48,132 bases of DNA from CAZAGD01 sp964484485 (GTDB taxonomy: Bacteria; Desulfobacterota; SM23-61): assembly GCA_964484485.1 (NCBI GenBank), contig CAZAGD010000211.1, forward strand, positions 1 to 48,132. The letters are read 5' to 3'. Both the position numbers and the translations under genes were made by a program. This document shows, piece by piece, positions 16,461-25,159 of the stretch; position 1 is the first letter of the stretch; each line of letters opens with the position of its first letter. The notes beneath the pieces were generated by a model. The model was not told the origin of the DNA. It did no database searches and saw nothing but the letters and a program-made list of their open reading frames with translations.

Positions 16461-18167
16461 ATCCAAAAAATTTTTGGAAATGTTCTGGGGTTGAAACCTT
16501 CCCAAAGCAAGAAAATCCTGGCCCTATACCGCCGGAAAGTACCGCCGGATCGCGTAATTTCTGTAGAATTGGCCCGAGCTCTCTGTGAGTTATCTTGGGA
16601 CACCCAAAGGCAGATGGGGCTTTTATTAGACAGAGGGGGTAATGTCCGCTTCGTGATCGTAGGCGGGCCTTTTGGCATCTGGATTCCCGACCTTTCTGCC
16701 TACCGTTCCGGAAGCGGACCCCGCTTGCGCGGCTTACGCTGCATCCATACCCATTTAAAAGGAGAAACGCTTACGCAAGATGACCTTACCGATTTAGCGC
16801 TTCTGCGCTTGGACCTCATGGCTGCTCTGGAAGTGCAAGAAAGAGGAATTCCCGGATCGATTTACTTAGCTCATTTGCTGCCGCAAAATGCTCGAGGGGA
16901 AAATTGGCGCTGCTGGGACCCGCTACCCGTGACTAATTTGAATCTGAACTGTCGGCAAATGATCCAAGCTTTAGAAGATGAATTAGCGCGCACGCAAGTA
17001 AGCCGCGAAGCTGGTGACCACAGGGATCGGGCCATCTTAATTCATGCTTCTCCTGCCCCCCGAGCCCTTATCGAAGATTCTTTAAACGAACTTTCGGCCT
17101 TGGCTGATTCGGCCGGGATTGTCGTTTTGGAAAAAATTTGTCAGCGGCGCCACCAGTTTCATCCCCGGTACTTGATGGGCCGAGAAAAGCTTCGGGATCT
17201 TGCTATGCGGGCCTTTCAACAAGGTGCAGATTTACTGATCTTTGACCAAGAGCTGAATCCCAGTCAGATGCGGGCCATAGCTGATCTTACTGATCTAAGA
17301 ATTATCGACCGTACCCAGTTGATTTTGGATATTTTTGCCCAACGCGCCCATACGCGGGAAGGAAAATTGAAGGTCGAACTGGCCCAATTAAAATATCTCC
17401 TTCCCCGGCTGACTTCCCGCGACAGCGGTTTTTCTCGTTTAACCGGCGGTATCGGAGGACGAGGACCGGGGGAAACTAAACTGGAAATCGACCGGCGGCG
17501 GGTACGGGACCGGATTCATCAATTAAACCGCGAATTAGAAGCTTTGAACCGCCAGCGTTTGCTGCGGCGGCAGCTCCGGCAAAAAAATAGAATTCCCATC
17601 GTGGCCATCGTCGGCTACACCAATGCCGGCAAATCCACCTTATTGAATGGCTTGACCAAAAGTAATGTGCACGTGGCTGATAAGCTTTTTGCTACTCTGG
17701 ACCCCTCCAGCCGCCGCTTGCGTTTCCCTTATGAAAGAAACGTAATTGTTACCGACACGGTGGGTTTCCTGCGCGATCTTCCCCAGGATTTACTCGATGC
17801 TTTCCGCGCTACCTTGGAAGAGACTAAAGATGCTGATTTGATTCTGCATGTGATCGACCTTAGTCATCCCCGCTTTGTAGAACAGATGGAAGCAGTCGAG
17901 CGCATCTTAGAAGAACTGGAGATAACTCGTATTCCTTTAATCAGAGTTTTTAATAAAATTGACCAGGTAAATCCTGAAATGGCCGCCAACTTAGCCAACA
18001 CTTATCAAGGCCTTTGTATCTCCGCTTTAGATCCCCAAACCTATTTTCCCTTAATTGCCAAAATAGAAACCATGCTTTCTTTACCTCCCTGGCCGAGTTC
18101 TCACCTTTCTAAAGAAGCGTCATCTCCTCTGATGCAGACGCAAGTTTCCTCGCCCCATGCTTTATAA
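16461..18167 (+). CDS. hflX: Ribosome-associated GTPase HflX, probable AUC start
   Basis: HflX splits stalled ribosomes. The 568-residue protein has a long N-terminal part, the nucleotide-binding HflX domain (LIHASPAP...), a Gly-rich linker (LTGGIGGRGPGETKLEIDRRR) and a G domain with G1 GYTNAGKST, G3 DTVGF and G4 NKID. No ATG or GTG suits the start. AAAGGAGG (16444-16451) directly abuts a TTG (16452), too close for use, but stands 9 nt before ATC 16461. Starting there gives (M)QKIFGN, matching the family's usual M-x-KIYGN opening. TTG 16452 is the alternative. The C-terminal tail (about 20 residues) is Ser-rich and not conserved. The FmdB-type gene follows by 35 nt. Confidence 0.85.
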   Translation: MQKIFGNVLGLKPSQSKKILALYRRKVPPDRVISVELARALCELSWDTQRQMGLLLDRGGNVRFVIVGGPFGIWIPDLSAYRSGSGPRLRGLRCIHTHLKGETLTQDDLTDLALLRLDLMAALEVQERGIPGSIYLAHLLPQNARGENWRCWDPLPVTNLNLNCRQMIQALEDELARTQVSREAGDHRDRAILIHASPAPRALIEDSLNELSALADSAGIVVLEKICQRRHQFHPRYLMGREKLRDLAMRAFQQGADLLIFDQELNPSQMRAIADLTDLRIIDRTQLILDIFAQRAHTREGKLKVELAQLKYLLPRLTSRDSGFSRLTGGIGGRGPGETKLEIDRRRVRDRIHQLNRELEALNRQRLLRRQLRQKNRIPIVAIVGYTNAGKSTLLNGLTKSNVHVADKLFATLDPSSRRLRFPYERNVIVTDTVGFLRDLPQDLLDAFRATLEETKDADLILHVIDLSHPRFVEQMEAVERILEELEITRIPLIRVFNKIDQVNPEMAANLANTYQGLCISALDPQTYFPLIAKIETMLSLPPWPSSHLSKEASSPLMQTQVSSPHAL

Positions 18168-18202
18168 AAGATTTTTCGGGAGAAAGGAGGGATGCTGCTT
18201 TT

Positions 18203-18538
18203 ATGCCTATTTATGAGTATGAAGCCACTACTTCAGGAAGAAATTGTCCCCAATGCTCCAGGCCATTCGAAGTAATCCAGAGTATTGCGGAGGAACCTTT
18301 ACATTCCTGCCCCGTATGCGGCCAAGAGATAAAAAGAAGGATTTCCTTGCCCCGCGTGATTCTTCCTGGATCGGCTAAAGGAAAAGACGAGATTGAACGA
18401 AAAGTGGCTGAATACGAAAGGCAAGGAATGTATAGTCATGCTGCGGAGTTAGCGGATAAAGAGAGTGAAAAACCTGAAAAAGCCCATCTCAAAGAAAGGG
18501 CCATGGAAAATTATCGCAAAGCAGGTTATGATGTATAG
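18203..18538 (+). CDS. FmdB-family zinc ribbon protein
   Basis: MPIYEYEA opens the 111-residue protein as in FmdB-family regulatory-type proteins. The zinc ribbon is made by CPQC (residues 15-18) and CPVC (about 37-40), followed by the typical RRISLPRVI. The second half is a charged helical tail (KVAEYERQGMYSHAAELADKESEKPEKA). The family's role is unresolved, with suggestions of a link to formamidase regulation. A strong AAAGGAGG lies 12 nt before the ATG. It is part of the hflX-ribF rightward run. Confidence 0.8.
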   Translation: MPIYEYEATTSGRNCPQCSRPFEVIQSIAEEPLHSCPVCGQEIKRRISLPRVILPGSAKGKDEIERKVAEYERQGMYSHAAELADKESEKPEKAHLKERAMENYRKAGYDV

Positions 18539-18612
18539 CCAATAGGAAAGGGCTCCAGGAGTATTACAAAGGAAATAAAAAAGATCGATCCTAATTTAGC
18601 CAAAGAGTAAAA

Positions 18613-19542
18613 ATGGAAATCATTAATAAAGAAAAGAATTTTTCGCGCCCATTTAAAAAGCCTGTTTTAACTATAGGTAACTTTGATGGTGTCCATTTAG
18701 GTCACCAATACATCTTCCGCCAAGTAATGGAAAAAGCCAAGCAAATTGGAGGAGAAACTATCGTTTATACTTTTGACCCCCACCCGCTCACAATTTTAGA
18801 GCCGAAACGGCCACTTTTATTAATTACGCCTAAGGCGGAAAAATTTAGATTAATGGCCGAACAAGGTATTGAGGTGGTTATTTGTGCTCCCTTTTCTAAA
18901 GAATTTGCTAAGCTAACCCCAGAAGATTTTGTCAAAAAAATTCTTTATGAGGAAATCAGAATCCAATACCTTTTTGTTGGTCACGACTACACTTTTGGCC
19001 AAGATCGCCGCGGAAATATCGCTTTGTTAAAAGAAATGGGCGGGAAATTAGGATTCCAAGTAGAAGTAGTTGGCCCGGTGCGGGTGGGGGGAGAAATAGT
19101 ATCCAGTACGCGCATTCGGGAATTTATTCAACAGGGAAAAATGGAAGAGGCCGCCAGCATGCTGGGACGGTTTTACCTGCTTCAGGGCCAAGTAATCCCG
19201 GGACATGGCCGCGGGGCCAAGAAATTAGGATTCCCCACCGCGAATATCAAACCAGATAATTCTCTCCTGCCCAAGCCGGGAATATATGCCACCTGGTCCA
19301 TTTATGAAGGGCAAAAATATGCCAGTGTGGCCAATTTAGGCTGGAATCCCACTTTTCATGATCAGGAATTTTCCATGGAAGTTCATATCATAAACTTCCA
19401 TCAGGATATATACGGGAAAAATTTGCGGGTGGAGTTTGTAAAAAGGCTGCGTGATGAAGTCACTTTTCCCGGCCCGGAAGAATTAAAAAAACAAATTGAG
19501 CGCGATATCTCAACTGCTCAAAAAATTTTAAGCACTTATTAA
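18613..19542 (+). CDS. ribF: Bifunctional riboflavin kinase/FAD synthetase
   Basis: The 309-residue protein makes FMN and FAD from riboflavin. The N-terminal nucleotidyltransferase has NFDGVHLGHQ, TFDPHPL and STRIREFI; the C-terminal flavokinase has GHGRGAKKLGFPTANI and the ending VEFVKRLRDEVTFPGPEELKKQIERDI. Both halves are complete. The ribosome binding site is weak (AAAGAG 5 nt before ATG). It is the last gene of the rightward run before the repeat-rich spacer. Confidence 0.95.
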   Translation: MEIINKEKNFSRPFKKPVLTIGNFDGVHLGHQYIFRQVMEKAKQIGGETIVYTFDPHPLTILEPKRPLLLITPKAEKFRLMAEQGIEVVICAPFSKEFAKLTPEDFVKKILYEEIRIQYLFVGHDYTFGQDRRGNIALLKEMGGKLGFQVEVVGPVRVGGEIVSSTRIREFIQQGKMEEAASMLGRFYLLQGQVIPGHGRGAKKLGFPTANIKPDNSLLPKPGIYATWSIYEGQKYASVANLGWNPTFHDQEFSMEVHIINFHQDIYGKNLRVEFVKRLRDEVTFPGPEELKKQIERDISTAQKILSTY

Positions 19543-19632
19543 TCAAAACTTTAAATAAATGACAGCTGCCGTTTTTAACCCTCACCCTAAGCCTTCCTCC
19601 AATCCTGAGACTCTATCGCCATGGGGAGAAAA

Positions 19633-19659
19633 GGCCGGAGGCAGGCCAGAGGCAGGCAT
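19633..19659 (+). repeat. Left arm of 27-bp perfect inverted repeat
   Basis: This arm is the exact reverse complement of 19814-19840, with 154 nt between. It contains two 11-bp units (CCGGAGGCAGG, CCAGAGGCAGG). The preceding tcgccatggggagaaa (19615-19630) resembles the sequence next to the copy at 47.7 kb, so this is a truncated plus-strand copy of the same element. Confidence 0.85.
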
Positions 19660-19738
19660 TCATTCAGAATCATGAGGCAGTGGCTCTTCCATAAGTACGG
19701 GCGGATTTATAAGCTTAATCATCTTGCTTAGTTTAACG

Positions 19739-19871
19739 ATCCGCCCGCCCTTTGCGGAAAATCGTTGGTCAATTTTTTAAACAACTTCTTCTCCCGCCGA
19801 TGCTTCTTCATTCATGCCTGCCTCTGGCCTGCCTCCGGCCTGACTCTGGCCCGCCTCCGGCCTGCTTCCTG
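19739..19871 (-). repeat. Dispersed intergenic element with 11-bp tandem units, copy 1
   Basis: The reverse complement matches 47758-47873 over nearly all its length, including ccgccctttgcggaaaatcg, ttcttctcccgccgatgctt and cttcattcatgcctgcctc. It ends with five 11-bp units from 19817 (CCTGCCTCTGG, CCTGCCTCCGG, CCTGACTCTGG, CCCGCCTCCGG, then a worn CCTGCTTCCTG). No coding potential is evident. Confidence 0.85.
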
Positions 19872-19988
19872 ATTATTTATCCTTATCCCTTTATAACTTT
19901 TGCATTTGGCCCTTAAAAAGGATTGCTAAACTAATTTGGGGCTTAGGCTGGGGCAAAGATTACGCATAAAATGGGGCAGAATCATAAT

Positions 19989-20843
19989 TTATTGGTTCTC
20001 TTTTTTTACCTCTAATATCTTTTTATACAACTCCCGCTTAGAAACTTTCCACTCTGCCGAAAGGAGGGTGACCATTTCTTTTAAGGAAAGCTGGCCGTTA
20101 TTTAAATATTCTTTGATGAGCTGAGACAGGAAAGCTTCGTCTACTTCCTTAGCGGCCGGCGAGCCAGCTATCACTAAAGTAATTTCCCCTTTTATTTCTT
20201 TTCCCTCTATCTCTTTGATTATCTTTGCTAATTTTCCCCGATAAACTTCTTCAAAAATTTTGGTTATCTCTCGGGCCACGACTGCTTGCCGATCACCAAA
20301 AGTCTTCAGGGCATCTTGGAGACATGCTTTAAGGCGCTGGGGGGATTCAAAAAATACTAAAGTTTCTGGCCGATCTTTTAAGGAAGAGAACATTCTTTGC
20401 CGTGCGGAGTGTTTATGGGGAAGGAAACCATAGAAAATAAAACTTTCCGTAGGCAAGCCTGATATGCTCAAAGCAGCAATAAGGGCCGAAGGGCCCGGGA
20501 TAGGAATTACGGGAATGGATTCCTGAAGAAATCTTTTTACCAAATTTACCCCAGGATCAGAGATCCCCGGAGTCCCGGCGTCCGTGACCAAGGCTAAGTT
20601 CTTCCCCTTTTTTATTTCTTCCAGGAGGAATTCTTCTTTTTCTCGCTGATTATGCTCATGATAGCTGATCAGGGGTTTGTGAATGTCATAATGAGAGAGG
20701 AGCTTCCGGGTGTGGCGCGTGTCCTCGGCGGCAATAAGATCAACTTCTTTAAGGATCCGCAACGCCCTCAGGGTAATGTCTTCCAGATTACCAATAGGGG
20801 TAGAAACGAGATAAAGTTTACCCCGCAAATTCTTTATAGACAT
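19989..20843 (-). CDS. rsmI: 16S rRNA (cytidine(1402)-2'-O)-methyltransferase
   Basis: The 284-residue tetrapyrrole-methylase-fold protein shows the RsmI signatures: LYLVSTPIGNLEDITLRALRIL at the start, AAEDTRHTRKLL, LVTDAGTPGISDPG, PIPGPSALIAALSISGLP, F.GFLP and FFESPQRL. It 2'-O-methylates C1402 of 16S rRNA at the decoding centre, using SAM. The start ATG fits the family. It is divergent from the glycosidase gene, with only 43 nt between the two starts. Confidence 0.95.
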   Translation of the reverse strand: MSIKNLRGKLYLVSTPIGNLEDITLRALRILKEVDLIAAEDTRHTRKLLSHYDIHKPLISYHEHNQREKEEFLLEEIKKGKNLALVTDAGTPGISDPGVNLVKRFLQESIPVIPIPGPSALIAALSISGLPTESFIFYGFLPHKHSARQRMFSSLKDRPETLVFFESPQRLKACLQDALKTFGDRQAVVAREITKIFEEVYRGKLAKIIKEIEGKEIKGEITLVIAGSPAAKEVDEAFLSQLIKEYLNNGQLSLKEMVTLLSAEWKVSKRELYKKILEVKKENQ

Positions 20844-20857
20844 AGAGTTAAATTTAA

Positions 20858-20886
20858 ATTATATTTTATAATAAAATCAAAAACAA
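20858..20886 (-). promoter_or_regulatory. Promoter for rsmI in a 43-nt divergent region
   Basis: On the minus strand TTGTTT (20881-20886), a 17-bp spacer and TATAAT (20858-20863) give a start about 8 nt before rsmI. An overlapping plus-strand TATAAT (20867-20872) lies 14 nt before the glycosidase ATG without a clear -35 box. If both are used, each transcript would have almost no leader and the two polymerases would compete. Confidence 0.5.
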
Positions 20887-21669
20887 ATGAAGCTTAGGTA
20901 TTTTAAAACGAGATTTTTATTTTTTCTTCTGTCTTCGTCTTTAACTTTAGGCGGGCAGGCGCTAAGCGCCGCCAATGATTGGCATCTAATTGATGATGGC
21001 TTTGCTGTGAAGGCTTTGCAATTTAACGGCCCGCCTTACCAAGCCCCTTTTAAATTACGGATTTTGCGGATTGATTTAGATAAATTCTCTTTGCGGGTAA
21101 TGGACTGCCGGGCCTGGGGAGTCGACCGGATGGAAATTAAAACCTTAGCTAAAAAAGCCCAGGCCTTAGCAGCCATTAATGGTGGTTTTTTTCAGCCGGA
21201 TTATCGCCCTTTAGGACTTTTAATTGTTGATGGCCACGAGACCAATCCGCTGCGCAAGACAGACTGGGGTATTTTTATGATCAAAGACCAGCTGCCGCGC
21301 ATTATCCATACCCAAGAATTCCAATATAGTCAAGGAATTAGTCAAGCAATACAAGTGGGCCCCCGATTAGTGGTAGGCGGGCGTGAATTACATTTGAAAA
21401 AACAATTAGCTAAGAGGTCAGCAATAGGGATTACTTATAAAAACCAAATTATTTTGGCTAACTCAGAAGATACGCAGGTATTTGCCCAAGATTTGGCCCA
21501 TGTTTTTTGGCTCACCGAGGCCGAAGGGGGGCTGGCTTGCCGGGATGCTCTTTGCTTAGACGGGGGTGGTTCGGCCCAAATGTACGTGGAATATAAATCT
21601 TTATTAATAGATCTGCCCGGAAGTTGGCCTGTTCCTAACGGGTTAGGTGTGTTCAAGCGACAGCCTTAA
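20887..21669 (+). CDS. Secreted phosphodiester glycosidase (NAGPA/DUF2233 family)
   Basis: The 260-residue precursor begins with a signal peptide (Lys/Arg start, hydrophobic FLFFLLSSSLTLGG, likely cleavage after ALSA near residue 28). The mature part has the family motifs LAAINGGFF (about 95-103), IQVGPRLV, LDGGGSAQMYV (about 226-236) and VPNGLGVF near the end. The family includes the enzyme that uncovers mannose-6-phosphate and bacterial relatives thought to act on sugar phosphodiesters or glycan linkages. The exact substrate is unknown. The penicillin-binding protein gene starts 20 nt later, suggesting an envelope role. Confidence 0.85.
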   Translation: MKLRYFKTRFLFFLLSSSLTLGGQALSAANDWHLIDDGFAVKALQFNGPPYQAPFKLRILRIDLDKFSLRVMDCRAWGVDRMEIKTLAKKAQALAAINGGFFQPDYRPLGLLIVDGHETNPLRKTDWGIFMIKDQLPRIIHTQEFQYSQGISQAIQVGPRLVVGGRELHLKKQLAKRSAIGITYKNQIILANSEDTQVFAQDLAHVFWLTEAEGGLACRDALCLDGGGSAQMYVEYKSLLIDLPGSWPVPNGLGVFKRQP

Positions 21670-21689
21670 TATTTCGATAAGTTTCCAAT

Positions 21690-23687
21690 ATGAGCGGTTC
21701 ATTAGGAAAAAGAATTAAGAAAAAGAAGAGCAAATGGCGGATCATAATTTTGTTTTTGGTCCTGGGGGTAGTCGTTTTGGCTGCCGGCGCCACTGCTTTT
21801 TATTTTGCTTTAGTCTTCGATCTACCCCGGCTAACTACTTTGAAAGATTACCGCCCTTATGTTGTTTCCGAAGTATATGCAGATGATGAAATACTTATCG
21901 GAGAATTTTTTATCGAAAACCGGACGATTGTGCCTCTGGCCCAAATGCCCAAGATGCTTATTAAAGCTTTTGTGGCTGCGGAAGATGCCCGTTTCTTTGA
22001 GCATAAGGGGATAGACTACTGGCGCATATTGGGCGCAGCCTTCCGGAACATCGAAGCTTTGGACGTCGTCCAGGGCGGAAGCACTATAACTCAACAAATT
22101 GCTAAGTCTTTTTTTCTTACCCCAGAAAAAAGCTTCACCCGCAAATTGAAAGAAGCCATCTTAGCTCAGAGAATTGAACATTACCTCACTAAAAATGAAA
22201 TTCTTTTTCTTTATTTAAACCAAATTTATTTAGGCGAAGGCGCTTATGGCGTGGGGGCAGCGGCCAAAACTTATTTTGGAAAATCTGTGCAGCATCTGAC
22301 TTTGGCCGAATGTGCTTTATTGGCCGGACTCCCTCCGGCCCCTAATTCTTTCTCTCCTCTCCGGAACCCTAAGAAGGCTCGGGAAAGACAGTTATATGTT
22401 TTACATCGCATGGTGGAGCGCAAGATGATCACACCGGAACAGGCGAAAAAAGCTGAGTCTGAAGAAATCCGCCTCCGACCCAAAGGGCCTAAAGGATACC
22501 TGGAAGCGCCGTATGTCCTGGAACAAGTCCGTGGTTATGTGGAGGAAAAATACGGCAAAGAAATGTTATACAAGGGGGGATTAAAAATTTATACCACCCT
22601 CAATACCCGCCTGCAACGGGCCGCGCAAAAGGCTCTCCTCAAAGGTTTAGAGGAGTACGAAGCCCGGGCGGGAAAAGGCAAAGGGAAGGGTCAAGTACAA
22701 GGAGCTTTTGTCGCTCTTGATCCCCAAACGGGCTATATTCTGGCTCTGGTGGGCGGTCGCGATTTTACGGCCAGCCAATTTAACCGCGCCACCCAGGCCC
22801 GCCGCCAGGCTGGTTCAGCTTTTAAACCCATCGTTTATGCTGCCGCCCTTGATAAAGGGTTTACTCCCGCCACCATCATCGTGGACGAGCCTTTTAAATA
22901 TGTGGACGTACCGGGTAAAGAACCTTGGGAGCCGCAAAATTTTGACCGGGAGTTTTGGGGGCCTATTACTTTGCGGAAAGCGCTAACTTTTTCCCGCAAT
23001 GTAGTTACCGTAAAAATTGCCCAGACCATAGGCGTTGATTATATTATCCAATATGCTCAAAACTTAGGCATAAAGTCTAAACTCGAACCGCATCTTTCTT
23101 TGGCCTTAGGAGCGGCAAATGTCACTCTTTTGGAACTGACCAGCGCATTTGGCGTCTTTGCGGCCCAAGGTTTCCGCGCTGAACCGATATTGATTACCCG
23201 GATTGTTGATAAAGATGGTAACATCCTGGAGGAGATTGAACCTTCCGCTATAGAAGTAATTAGTCCCCAGACGGCCTATATCATGACCAGCTTAATGCAG
23301 AGTGTAATTCAGGAAGGGACAGGCCAAAAAGCAAAAGCACTCGGCCGCCCGGCCGCGGGCAAGACAGGAACGACTAATGATACCAGGGATGCTTGGTTTA
23401 TCGGCTATATCCCCCAAAATATTGTAGCTGGCGCCTGGGTTGGTTATGATATCGAGAAACCATTGGGACCGCATGAAACTGGAGCTGTGGCTGCTTTGCC
23501 CATTTGGCTCGAATTTATGAAGGAGGCTGTAGCCGGCATTCCCGAAGAGAATTTCTCTGTTCCGGAAGGAATTATTTTCGTCAAAATAGATGCGGCTACT
23601 GGCGAACCAGTTACTTCAGCCAACCCTCCTAAGTCCGGAAGGGTAATTTTCGAATGCTTTAAAGAAGGTACGGCACCAGTAAGTTAG
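21690..23687 (+). CDS. Class A penicillin-binding protein (PBP1A type)
   Basis: This bifunctional peptidoglycan synthase has 665 residues, shorter than many PBP1A proteins (about 750-850). It has a basic cytoplasmic start, a transmembrane helix (17-41), a glycosyltransferase domain with catalytic E98 in AAEDARFFEHKG and GGSTITQQ, and a transpeptidase domain with S376-x-x-K379, S435-R-N437 and K558-T-G560. An extra OB-like insertion domain seems small or missing. It follows the glycosidase gene closely and ends 9 nt from the convergent rtcB stop. Confidence 0.93.
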   Translation: MSGSLGKRIKKKKSKWRIIILFLVLGVVVLAAGATAFYFALVFDLPRLTTLKDYRPYVVSEVYADDEILIGEFFIENRTIVPLAQMPKMLIKAFVAAEDARFFEHKGIDYWRILGAAFRNIEALDVVQGGSTITQQIAKSFFLTPEKSFTRKLKEAILAQRIEHYLTKNEILFLYLNQIYLGEGAYGVGAAAKTYFGKSVQHLTLAECALLAGLPPAPNSFSPLRNPKKARERQLYVLHRMVERKMITPEQAKKAESEEIRLRPKGPKGYLEAPYVLEQVRGYVEEKYGKEMLYKGGLKIYTTLNTRLQRAAQKALLKGLEEYEARAGKGKGKGQVQGAFVALDPQTGYILALVGGRDFTASQFNRATQARRQAGSAFKPIVYAAALDKGFTPATIIVDEPFKYVDVPGKEPWEPQNFDREFWGPITLRKALTFSRNVVTVKIAQTIGVDYIIQYAQNLGIKSKLEPHLSLALGAANVTLLELTSAFGVFAAQGFRAEPILITRIVDKDGNILEEIEPSAIEVISPQTAYIMTSLMQSVIQEGTGQKAKALGRPAAGKTGTTNDTRDAWFIGYIPQNIVAGAWVGYDIEKPLGPHETGAVAALPIWLEFMKEAVAGIPEENFSVPEGIIFVKIDAATGEPVTSANPPKSGRVIFECFKEGTAPVS

Positions 23688-23696
23688 AATTTTTGC

Positions 23697-25148
23697 TTAG
23701 CCCTTTACCACTCCCCAAGGGCGCAGGCGGGCCACCTTCTTAGAAATGCCCGCTTGGTGGACCACTTCTACTACTTGGCTAACATCCTTATAAGCTTCAG
23801 GAGCCTCTTCCACTAAAGTGGCCCGGCTGGCGGCCATAACATAAATTCCCCGGTCTTCTAACTCCCGGTGTAAAGGCCTCCCTTTACTGGCTTTTTTGGC
23901 TTGAGTTCTGCTTTGTACTCTTCCAGCTCCATGGCAAGTGCTCCCAAAAGTCTCTTCCATAGCCTGTTTGGTACCCACTAAAACGTAAGAATACCGACCC
24001 ATATCCCCGGGAATGAGTACGGGCTGACCAACCTCGCGGTAAATTTCCGGAACTGCCGGGTGTCCAGGCGGAAAGGCTCGGGTAGCTCCTTTGCGATGCA
24101 CACAGACTTCTTTTGGCCGGCCATCAATAAGATGAATTTCCCGCTTAGCTATGTTGTGACAAACATCATAAACTAAATGCATTCCTAAATCGCGGGTACT
24201 CCTATGCATCACTTTCTCAAAAACTTCCCTCGTCCAGTGCATGAGCATTTGCCGATTGGCCCAAGCGTAATTAGCGGCGCAAGCCATACCCGCAAAATAA
24301 TCTTGTCCGATCTGGGCCGAAATAAAATCGCAGGCTAACTGCCGATCAGGAAGATCCAGGCCAAGTTGGCGCACCCGTTCGCCCATTTTCTTTAAAAAAT
24401 CATCGCAAACTTGATAGCCAAATCCACGTGACCCCGAGTGGATAAGGACGGTAATTTGATCTTTCCAAAGACCGAAAGCTTGGGCTACTTTCTCATCGTA
24501 TATTTCCTCTACATAGCCCACTTCTAAAAAGTGGTTACCCGAACCTAAAGTACCCAACTGCGGCCGCCCTCGTTCCATAGCCCGCTCGCTAACCACATCT
24601 GGATCTGCTCCAGACATAGTTCCTCTATCCTCCGTGCGGTCCAAGTCTTCTGGCCAACCATAGCCTTGCCGGACTGCCCAGGCGGAACCCTCTCTTAATA
24701 CTTGCCGCAATTCCTGGGCAGATAAACGCAAAGCCCCTTTAGATCCCACTCCCGAAGGAATATTCTCGTAAAGAGCCTGCAGCAAGTCTTTAATTTTGTC
24801 AGCGATTTCGTCCCGGGACAGATTGCTGGCGATCAAGCGGGTGCCACAGTTAATATCATAGCCCACTCCTCCCGGGGAAATAATTCCTTCCTGCCAGTCA
24901 AAAGCAGCTACCCCCCCAATGGGAAAGCCATATCCCCAGTGAATATCCGGCATGGCCAGAGAATATTTTTGGATGCCCGGGAGATGAGCAACGTTAGCTA
25001 CCTGTTGCGGGCTTTCATCGAGATGAATATCCTGGAGCAGAGTTTCGTCTGCATAGATTAAACCATCCACCAACATTTTACCCTCCCGGGGAATGAGCCA
25101 GCGGTAATCATCAACTTTTTTTAATTCTATTTTTTTCTTTTCCGGCAT
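23697..25148 (-). CDS. rtcB: RNA-splicing ligase RtcB
   Basis: The 483-residue enzyme joins RNA 3'-phosphate or 2',3'-cyclic phosphate ends to 5'-OH ends using GTP and Mn2+. Metal ligands D98 and C101 are in GGVGYDINCGTRL, with His in LGSGNHFLEV and VLIHSGSRGFG, HNIAKRE further on, and H406 in CHGAGR as the guanylated residue. Length is standard. AAGGAGG lies 4 nt before the ATG. Archease, its activator, is encoded 11 nt upstream, a conserved pairing for RNA repair. Confidence 0.96.
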   Translation of the reverse strand: MPEKKKIELKKVDDYRWLIPREGKMLVDGLIYADETLLQDIHLDESPQQVANVAHLPGIQKYSLAMPDIHWGYGFPIGGVAAFDWQEGIISPGGVGYDINCGTRLIASNLSRDEIADKIKDLLQALYENIPSGVGSKGALRLSAQELRQVLREGSAWAVRQGYGWPEDLDRTEDRGTMSGADPDVVSERAMERGRPQLGTLGSGNHFLEVGYVEEIYDEKVAQAFGLWKDQITVLIHSGSRGFGYQVCDDFLKKMGERVRQLGLDLPDRQLACDFISAQIGQDYFAGMACAANYAWANRQMLMHWTREVFEKVMHRSTRDLGMHLVYDVCHNIAKREIHLIDGRPKEVCVHRKGATRAFPPGHPAVPEIYREVGQPVLIPGDMGRYSYVLVGTKQAMEETFGSTCHGAGRVQSRTQAKKASKGRPLHRELEDRGIYVMAASRATLVEEAPEAYKDVSQVVEVVHQAGISKKVARLRPWGVVKG

Positions 25149-25159
25149 AAGACCTCCTT

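Larger units (their letters stand above)
19543..19988. other. Repeat-rich gene-free spacer
   Basis: These 446 nt between ribF and the 3' end of rsmI carry no plausible gene. They contain the two oppositely oriented copies of a GC-rich repeat element described separately (19614-19667 and 19739-19871), joined by an inner inverted repeat (GGGCGGAT near 19709 with ATCCGCCC at 19739-19746). Confidence 0.7.

Noticed and set aside
19817..19871. Short tandem repeats as a CRISPR array
   Set aside because: The units are 11 bp and adjacent, without spacers, and no cas gene is nearby.
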